A DNA stretch of 9,842 nt from the NCBI GenBank assembly GCA_021844355.1, contig JAKBTP010000151.1:1-9842 (forward strand). Reading direction: 5' to 3'. The DNA comes from a bacterium (lineage in GTDB: Bacteria; Chloroflexota; Dormibacteria; Aeolococcales; Bog-877). The notes under the pieces are model-generated. The model saw only the letters and a list, made by a program, of their open reading frames with translations. It had not been told where the DNA came from and searched no databases. Position numbers and translations under genes: made by a program. Of this stretch, positions 5,650 through 9,842 are shown in pieces (position 1 is the first letter of the stretch; every line of letters begins with the position of its first letter).

Positions 5650-5663
5650 TGCTTGCTAGGGCC

Positions 5664-5691
5664 AGTTTACACCGGATACGTCGTGCTTGCA
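5664..5691 (-). promoter_or_regulatory. possible promoter of trx-osmC
   Basis: On the minus strand TAAACT (5669-5664) matches TATAAT at 4 of 6 and lies 16 nt after TGCAAG (5691-5686), a weak -35. Transcription would begin near 5657, immediately before the TACCCC/GGGGTA palindrome, so a repressor bound there would overlap the start site. Confidence 0.3.
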
Positions 5692-5699
5692 CCAACCTT

Positions 5700-5731
5700 C
5701 CCGGGGCTGGCGGCGCCGACATTCGCCCGGG
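5700..5731 (-). terminator. possible terminator after the EamA gene
   Basis: Two CCCGGG arms (5700-5705 and 5726-5731) surround 20 nt that contain a further GGCGCC core. The repeat starts one base after the EamA stop codon and precedes the trx promoter region, so it could separate the two minus-strand units. The arms are only 6 bp and no T-tract follows. Confidence 0.25.
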
Positions 5732-6553
5732 TCAGATCCCGATGAGCACCACGGAGACGGCGGCCGCCAGCAGCCCCGCCCTCTGCACCCGGTTCCAGCG
5801 CTCCCCCAGCCCGAAGCGCGCCAGCAGGACCGTCACCGCCGGGTAGAGGGAGCTGATCACCGCCACGATGGCCAGCTGGGAGAGTCCGGTCGCCCGCAGG
5901 AAGAGGATGTTGCCGGCGCCCCCCAGGATGCCGGCGGCCGCCGCCAGGGGCGCCACCCTGCGCCAGCCGCCACCTCCCGACCTGGCCGCGGCGGCGGCGA
6001 CGACCAGGAGCGACACCGTCTGCCCGGTGACCAGCGGCCAGGTGCCGGATGCTGTGCCGGCCCGATCCAGGGCGATGAACAGGACGGCGAACCCCGCGCC
6101 CGCCAGGAGCGCCTCACGCACGCCGCGGCCCCTCGAGCTGTGGTCCCTCGCCTGCCAGGAGACCATGGCCACCGCCGGGATGGCGATCAGCATCCCGGCC
6201 AGCTGCACCGTGGCCGGCCGGTTCCCCAGCGCCAGCCCCACCCCGGCCGGTATCAGCGCCGTGAGCACCCCGGAGAGGGTCGCCACCACCGCCATCTCGC
6301 CGATGGCCAGGCCGCGGTACAGCGCCAGGATCCCCACCCCGCTGCCCAGGCCGCTGGCCGCCCCCCAGGCGAGGGCGGCCGGGGCCGGCCCGGACCAGGG
6401 GAAGAGGACGAGTCCCAGGACGGCGGCGGTCAGGGCCAAGGGCTGCCCGGTGACGGCCACCAGGGCCGTCGGCCCGCGGCGCCCGGCCACGCCGGCGAGG
6501 AAGTCGGAGGCGCCGTAGCCCACCGCGGCGAACAGGCTCAGGGCGATCCCCAC
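5732..6553 (-). CDS. EamA/DMT-superfamily transporter
   Basis: A 273-residue membrane protein with about ten hydrophobic helices in two repeated halves (about 1-135 and 145-273), the normal EamA layout and slightly short of the usual 285-300. TM1 begins at once after the start (VGIALSLFAAVGYGASDFLAG). Each half ends with a pattern typical of the family: LYRGLAIGEMAVVATLSGVL in the first and LFLRATGLSQLAIVAVISSL followed by LYPAVTVLLARFGLGERWN in the second. The latter is the diagnostic EamA stretch with the Pro and the Glu. Family members export amino acids, metabolites or sugars; the substrate here is unknown. The start is the GTG at 6553. An upstream extension to 6688 adds 45 Arg/Gly/Pro-rich residues overlapping the divergent gene and is rejected. 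No Shine-Dalgarno is seen; TACGCT stands 6 nt before the GTG, suggesting a leaderless mRNA. It is divergent from the S9 peptidase gene. Confidence 0.88.
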   Translation of the reverse strand: MGIALSLFAAVGYGASDFLAGVAGRRGPTALVAVTGQPLALTAAVLGLVLFPWSGPAPAALAWGAASGLGSGVGILALYRGLAIGEMAVVATLSGVLTALIPAGVGLALGNRPATVQLAGMLIAIPAVAMVSWQARDHSSRGRGVREALLAGAGFAVLFIALDRAGTASGTWPLVTGQTVSLLVVAAAAARSGGGGWRRVAPLAAAAGILGGAGNILFLRATGLSQLAIVAVISSLYPAVTVLLARFGLGERWNRVQRAGLLAAAVSVVLIGI

Positions 6554-6559
6554 CCGGTC

Positions 6560-6565
6560 AGCGTA
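6560..6565 (-). promoter_or_regulatory. possible -10 box of the EamA gene (leaderless)
   Basis: On the minus strand TACGCT ends 6 nt before the GTG start. A TANNNT hexamer at this distance, with no ribosome binding site, is the signature of leaderless transcripts in actinobacteria and deinococci. No convincing -35 is visible. Confidence 0.3.
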
Positions 6566-6592
6566 CTGGGCGGGCCACCGCGAATGCCATCC

Positions 6593-6606
6593 GCCTGCCG
6601 GCAGGC
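6593..6606. promoter_or_regulatory. 14-bp perfect palindrome between divergent EamA and S9 peptidase genes
   Basis: GCCTGCC (6593-6599) is followed with no spacer by its exact complement GGCAGGC (6600-6606). It sits in the 74-bp gap between the two divergent starts, about 28 nt upstream of the EamA -10-like box and 21 nt upstream of the peptidase -10-like box. A dimeric regulator bound here could control both genes. The sequence is pure GC with one A/T pair per arm, so chance is more likely than in AT-rich DNA. Confidence 0.4.
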
Positions 6607-6626
6607 CGCGCCGGTTTGCCCCCTGG

Positions 6627-6632
6627 TATGGT
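6627..6632 (+). promoter_or_regulatory. possible -10 box of the S9 peptidase gene (leaderless from GTG 6640)
   Basis: TATGGT lies 7 nt before an in-frame GTG at 6640, the spacing of a leaderless start. No Shine-Dalgarno precedes either the ATG at 6628 or the GTG at 6640. If correct, the protein starts VPADIRDFLAAP and the ATG at 6628 is part of the promoter. Confidence 0.3.
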
Positions 6633-8454
6633 CGCCCTCGTGCCCGCCGACATCCGCGACTTCCTGGCCGCCCCGGTGTGGCGGGCACTGGACGTGGACG
6701 ACGCGGGGCGAGTTCTGGCGGGCTGCGACGCGCCGGGCACCATCCAGCTGGTGGAGCTGGCCCTCGATGGCACCCCGACCTGGCTCACCGACCTCCCGGG
6801 CGGCTGCTCCGGGCGATACCTGCCCGGGGAGCGCCGGGTGGTTGTCGAGCACGACCGGGACGGGGACGAGCGGCGGCAGCTGTCCTTGCTGACCCTGGAG
6901 GAGCTCCCCCCCGCGCCGGTGGGGCTGGCCGGGCTCGAGCCCCTGGTTCGTGATCCGCGCTCCGTGCACCAGCTGGTCGGTGTGCGTCCCGGCCAGGTGG
7001 TCTACGCCACCAACCGGCGCAACGGCGTCGACTTCGACGTCGTGATTCGCGACCTGAGGACGGGTTTGGAGCGCGAGGTGTACGCCTCTGGCGGCATGGT
7101 CGAGGAGGTGGCGCTCCCACCTACCGGGGAGATGGCGGTCCTGTCGCTGGCCGCCAGGAGCCCCATGTCGCAGCAGCTTCTCCAGGTGGACCCGTTCGGC
7201 TCCCCCGCCCGCGGGCTCACCGAGGCCAGCCTGCCGGCCCAGCACCTCTTCCAGGGCTTCGCCGGCCCCACCCGCCTGATCCTCACCACAGATCGAGACC
7301 GTGAGCACACCGTGATCGCCGAACTGGACCTGGCCAGCCGGAGGTGGAGGGAGCTCATCTCCCGGCCGGGGCTGGACGTGAGCGGCCACCTCGCCCCGGC
7401 CTCCTCCCGCCTCCTGCTGCGGGTCAACCAGGGGGGGAGGGCGGAGCTTGAACTTCACGACCTGGATGGCGGGCGGGCGCCGCTCCCGGTCACCCTGCCC
7501 GGAGCCGGCTGGGTCGGGGAGCCCACCCTGCCATCTCCGGCGTGGGCGCCCTCCGGAAGGTGGGCCGCCATCTCCTTCAGCAGCCCCAGGGTCCCCGGGG
7601 ACGCGCTGCGGGTTGACGGGCTGACCGGGGCGGTGACCACGGTGGCCAGCAGCCAGGGGGCCCTGAGCGCCCTAAGGCTCAGCGAGCCCACCATGCACGA
7701 GGTTCCCTCCCCGGCCGGGCGGCCGATCCCCTGCTGGGTGTACGCGCCCACGTCGCCCAGGAGCAAGCTCACCGGGTCGGCTGTCGTCGTGCTCCACGGC
7801 GGCCCCGAGTCCCAGGCGGTGGCCAGCTTCAACCCGGTGGTGCAGGGACTGGCGGCAGCCGGGCACACGGTCCTCGTCCCCAACGTCCGCGGCTCCACCG
7901 GCTACGGACGCGGCTGGTACTCCGCGGACGACGGCCGCCGGCGGATGGAAGCGGTAGCCGACCTGGAGGCCATTCACGGCTGGCTGCCGCAGGTGGGAGT
8001 CGACCCTGCGCGGGCAGCTCTTTGGGGAGGCTCGTACGGCGGCTACATGGTCCTCGCCGGCCTGGCCTTCCAGCCCCAGCTCTGGGCTGCGGGCGTGGAC
8101 ATCGTCGGGATCTCCTCCCTGGTCAGCTTCCTGCGCAACACCTCCGGCTACCGGCGGGCGGCCAGGGAGCGCGAGTACGGCTCGCTGGAGGCCGATCTGG
8201 AGTTCCTGGAGCGGGCTTCGCCGCTCTCGCGGGCTGACAGCATCCGGGCCCCGCTCTTCATGATCCACGGCGCCAACGACCCCCGAGTTCCCCTCAGCGA
8301 GGCTGAGCAGCTGGCAGGGCGTCTCGCCGAGCGGCAGGTGGAGTGCCACCTCCTGGTCTACGAGGACGAGGGCCACGGGCTAGCCCGCCGGCGCAACCGG
8401 CTGGACGCCCTTCCCCGGGCGCTGGAGTTCCTGGCGCGCCATCTGAGCGGCTGA
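6628..8454 (+). CDS. S9-family serine peptidase (acylaminoacyl-/dipeptidyl-peptidase type)
   Basis: A 608-residue prolyl-oligopeptidase-family enzyme. Residues about 10-350 form the N-terminal beta-propeller, with repeated blades such as LVELALDGTPTWLTDLPGG and LLQVDPFGSPARGL, which gates access to the active site. The alpha/beta-hydrolase domain follows from about 360. It shows HGGPESQ (390-396, oxyanion region), the nucleophile S469 in GGSYGGYM, D551 in GANDPRVPLSEAEQL and H583 in EDEGHGLARR. The triad is intact, so the protein should be an active cytoplasmic peptidase acting on short or N-acylated peptides. There is no signal peptide. Length is normal for bacterial members (600-680). Starts at TTG 6616, ATG 6628 and GTG 6640 are all in frame; ATG is given by convention and GTG 6640 fits a leaderless transcript. 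It is divergent from the EamA gene and followed after 48 nt by the DHA2 exporter, which has its own promoter-like sequence. Confidence 0.93.
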   Translation: MVALVPADIRDFLAAPVWRALDVDDAGRVLAGCDAPGTIQLVELALDGTPTWLTDLPGGCSGRYLPGERRVVVEHDRDGDERRQLSLLTLEELPPAPVGLAGLEPLVRDPRSVHQLVGVRPGQVVYATNRRNGVDFDVVIRDLRTGLEREVYASGGMVEEVALPPTGEMAVLSLAARSPMSQQLLQVDPFGSPARGLTEASLPAQHLFQGFAGPTRLILTTDRDREHTVIAELDLASRRWRELISRPGLDVSGHLAPASSRLLLRVNQGGRAELELHDLDGGRAPLPVTLPGAGWVGEPTLPSPAWAPSGRWAAISFSSPRVPGDALRVDGLTGAVTTVASSQGALSALRLSEPTMHEVPSPAGRPIPCWVYAPTSPRSKLTGSAVVVLHGGPESQAVASFNPVVQGLAAAGHTVLVPNVRGSTGYGRGWYSADDGRRRMEAVADLEAIHGWLPQVGVDPARAALWGGSYGGYMVLAGLAFQPQLWAAGVDIVGISSLVSFLRNTSGYRRAAREREYGSLEADLEFLERASPLSRADSIRAPLFMIHGANDPRVPLSEAEQLAGRLAERQVECHLLVYEDEGHGLARRRNRLDALPRALEFLARHLSG

Positions 8455-8460
8455 GAGGGC

Positions 8461-8488
8461 GGGCCCGGGCCCACCTATACTCGAGGTG
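8461..8488 (+). promoter_or_regulatory. promoter with overlapping palindromes ahead of the DHA2 exporter
   Basis: TATACT (8476-8481) matches TATAAT at 5 of 6 and is the most consensus-like -10 in the window. It is embedded in the inverted repeat CACCT (8472-8476) / AGGTG (8484-8488). The spacer upstream is filled by the 12-bp palindrome GGGCCCGGGCCC (8461-8472). No good -35 is visible. The layout suggests a repressor- or activator-controlled promoter, as is common for efflux genes. The GC palindrome just after the peptidase stop (8454) could instead be part of a terminator. Confidence 0.45.
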
Positions 8489-8502
8489 TAGCGGCGCGCC
8501 GG

Positions 8503-9842
8503 GTGCTGAGCGTGCCCCCCATCATTCCAGGTGCCCACTTGTCCCAGGTCCAAGGCCATCCGCGTCGCTGGCTGATCCTCGCCGTGGTCACCGTCGTGGC
8601 CTTCATCGGCAACGTGGACGGCACCATCGTGGTGGTCGGGCTGCCCCGGATCGTCCAAGGGCTCCACACCACCATCACCACCGGCCTCTGGACCCTCACC
8701 GGCTACATCATCACCAGCACGGTCTTCCTGCTGCCGGCGGGGCGGTGGTCGGACGTCGTTGGGCGGAAGCGGATCTTCCTGGTCGGCGTGGGGCTGTTCG
8801 GGCTGGGGACGGTCCTCTGCGGGTTCGCTCCCTCTGGGGAGGCCCTGGTGGGCTGGCGGCTCTTGCAGGGGGTGGGGGCGGCCCTCTCCTCCGCCACCGC
8901 GGTCCCGCTCATCGCCGGCGCCTTCCCCGCCGCCCAGACCGGGCGCGCCCTGGGGATCAACTCGACCGCCTGGGTGATGGGCTCGATAGTGGGCCCGGTG
9001 GCCGGGGGAGCGCTGGTGGGAAGCCTGGGTTGGAGGTGGATCTTCTTCGTCACCGTCCCCTTCGCCCTGGCCGGGCTCGCGGCAGGGGCCCGCTGGCTGC
9101 CTTCCGACCACGCCTCCCGGAGGGGAGTCAGCACCGACTGGGTGGGGGCCGGCGCCTTCACGGTGGCACTGGTGGCCCTTCTCGTGGCCCTCTCCGAGGG
9201 CCTGGCGTGGGGCTGGGGCTCAGCCAGGATCGTGAGTCTGTTCGTGCTGTCGGCGGCGGCGCTGGTCGGATTCACCGGATGGGAGCTGCGCTCTCGCCTT
9301 CCCACCTTCGACCTGCGGCTGCTCCGCCGGCCCCAGCTGCGCGGGGCGCTGGCGGTGGTCGTCTTCTACTCCACCGGCATGTTCGCTACCACCTTCCTGC
9401 TCACCTTCTACCTCCAGGGCTCGCTCCGGCTCAGCCCACTCGACGCCGGGCTGGCGCTGCTGCCCATCGCCGTTCCTCAACTCGGGCTCGCCCCCCTGGG
9501 GGGCGCCCTGGCCGACCGCTTCGGTGCGGCCCGCCCCGTGATGCTGGGGCTGGCCCTGCTGATATCCGGGGCCCTGCTGCTGAGCCGCCTCGGCCCCCAT
9601 CTGGATCTGGTGGCGGTGGTGGTGCCCCTGCTCCTGGTCTCGGCGGGGAACGGCTTCGCCTGGCCGGCGCTCACCAAGGCGGTGGTCTCCTCCGTCCCGC
9701 GAGAGCGGACCGGAGTGGCCTCGGGGATGTTCTTCACCCTGCGCAACGTGGGGATGGCGCTCTCCTTCACCCTCGCCCTGGTGGTGGCCGAGGCCAGCCT
9801 CCCGCCCCAGCTGGCGGTGCGGGTCTTCCTGGGTGCCGGTGG
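8503..9842 (+). CDS. DHA2-family MFS drug exporter (EmrB/QacA-like), partial at the right edge
   Basis: The frame is open from the last in-frame stop at 8454 to the window end, giving 446 visible residues from a GTG at 8503. TM1 carries the DHA2-type D1 motif variant NVDGTIVVVGLP with D39. Motif A is GRWSDVVGRKR (80-90), motif B is GWRLLQGVGAA with R119, and motif C is GPVAGGALVGSLGWRW (164-179). Hydrophobic segments continue through the visible part; 14 would be expected, as in EmrB and QacA, and the last are beyond the edge. A second motif A-like loop (GGALADRFGAARP) appears in the C-terminal half. The family uses the proton gradient to export hydrophobic or cationic compounds. The start is uncertain: GTG 8503 and GTG 8512 are both possible, no clear Shine-Dalgarno is seen, and a TTG at 8539 would also leave TM1 intact. 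No TetR/MarR regulator gene is visible, though one may lie beyond the edge. Confidence 0.9.
   Translation, partial: MLSVPPIIPGAHLSQVQGHPRRWLILAVVTVVAFIGNVDGTIVVVGLPRIVQGLHTTITTGLWTLTGYIITSTVFLLPAGRWSDVVGRKRIFLVGVGLFGLGTVLCGFAPSGEALVGWRLLQGVGAALSSATAVPLIAGAFPAAQTGRALGINSTAWVMGSIVGPVAGGALVGSLGWRWIFFVTVPFALAGLAAGARWLPSDHASRRGVSTDWVGAGAFTVALVALLVALSEGLAWGWGSARIVSLFVLSAAALVGFTGWELRSRLPTFDLRLLRRPQLRGALAVVVFYSTGMFATTFLLTFYLQGSLRLSPLDAGLALLPIAVPQLGLAPLGGALADRFGAARPVMLGLALLISGALLLSRLGPHLDLVAVVVPLLLVSAGNGFAWPALTKAVVSSVPRERTGVASGMFFTLRNVGMALSFTLALVVAEASLPPQLAVRVFLGAG

Noticed and set aside
5240..5722. N-terminal extension of the OsmC frame (about 160 residues)
   Set aside because: It is an alternative frame of the thioredoxin gene on the same strand. 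The OsmC domain begins right at the ATG at 5239.
6554..6688. 45-residue N-terminal extension of the EamA protein
   Set aside because: It overlaps the divergent peptidase gene and is basic low-complexity sequence. The family starts at TM1.
5687..6892. 401-residue open frame on the plus strand across the EamA gene and the peptidase start
   Set aside because: Low-complexity Arg/Gly/Pro/Gln composition, antisense to EamA and out of frame with the peptidase.
6538..7458. 306-residue minus-strand open frame over the peptidase propeller
   Set aside because: Antisense to a well-supported S9 peptidase, with repetitive Gly/Gln/Pro/His composition.
8380..9305. Minus-strand open frames over the DHA2 exporter (243 and 200 residues)
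   Set aside because: Both mirror the exporter's codons and lack hydrophobic or domain-like structure.

Overview
This is a high-GC window (roughly 70 % G+C by eye) with dense coding, strong G/C preference at third codon positions, several GTG/TTG starts and a few starts that look leaderless. That fits an actinobacterium or a similarly GC-rich neighbouring phylum (for example Dormibacterota or Chloroflexota). No rRNA, tRNA, CRISPR array, insertion sequence or phage gene is visible, so the taxon cannot be fixed from this stretch.

Layout. (1) Bases 1-3005, minus strand: a sensory/regulatory cluster read right to left. It holds a small membrane-anchored Ser/Pro/Thr-rich protein with two C-terminal cysteines (TTG start at 3005), an OmpR-type two-component pair with the histidine kinase first and the response regulator second (ATGA overlap at 1208-1211), and a secreted PepSY-domain protein that runs off the left edge. 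(2) Bases 3006-3510: about 500 bp with several inverted repeats, a possible 67-codon minus-strand gene, and the divergent promoter area. (3) Bases 3511-4758, plus strand: a 12-TM MFS exporter. It converges on (4) bases 5616-4820, minus strand: a thioredoxin and an OsmC-family protein fused by a TGATG stop/start overlap. Between these two units is a 9-bp-arm inverted repeat that suits a bidirectional terminator. Upstream of the thioredoxin lies a TACCCC-AG-GGGGTA palindrome resembling operators of the CsoR/CstR repressor family. (5) Bases 6553-5732, minus strand: an EamA/DMT transporter, divergent from (6) bases 6628-8454, plus strand: an S9-family serine peptidase with an intact Ser-Asp-His triad. 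The short intergenic gap between them carries a perfect 14-bp palindrome. (7) From about 8503 to the right edge, plus strand: a DHA2-type (EmrB/QacA-like) MFS exporter, cut by the window end, with a TATACT -10 box embedded in palindromes.

How it may work together. The left cluster reads as one envelope-sensing unit: kinase plus regulator, bracketed by two exported accessory proteins. The thioredoxin/OsmC pair reads as a thiol-peroxide or reactive-sulfur detoxification unit, and the upstream palindrome suggests thiol- or metal-responsive repression. Three transporters (two MFS, one EamA) and an oligopeptidase fill the rest. The most noteworthy points are the CsoR/CstR-like operator on the trx-osmC unit, the two-component system with flanking Ser/Pro-rich exported partners, and the palindrome between the peptidase and the EamA transporter. 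I found no clear evidence of a wholly new defence or mobile system.
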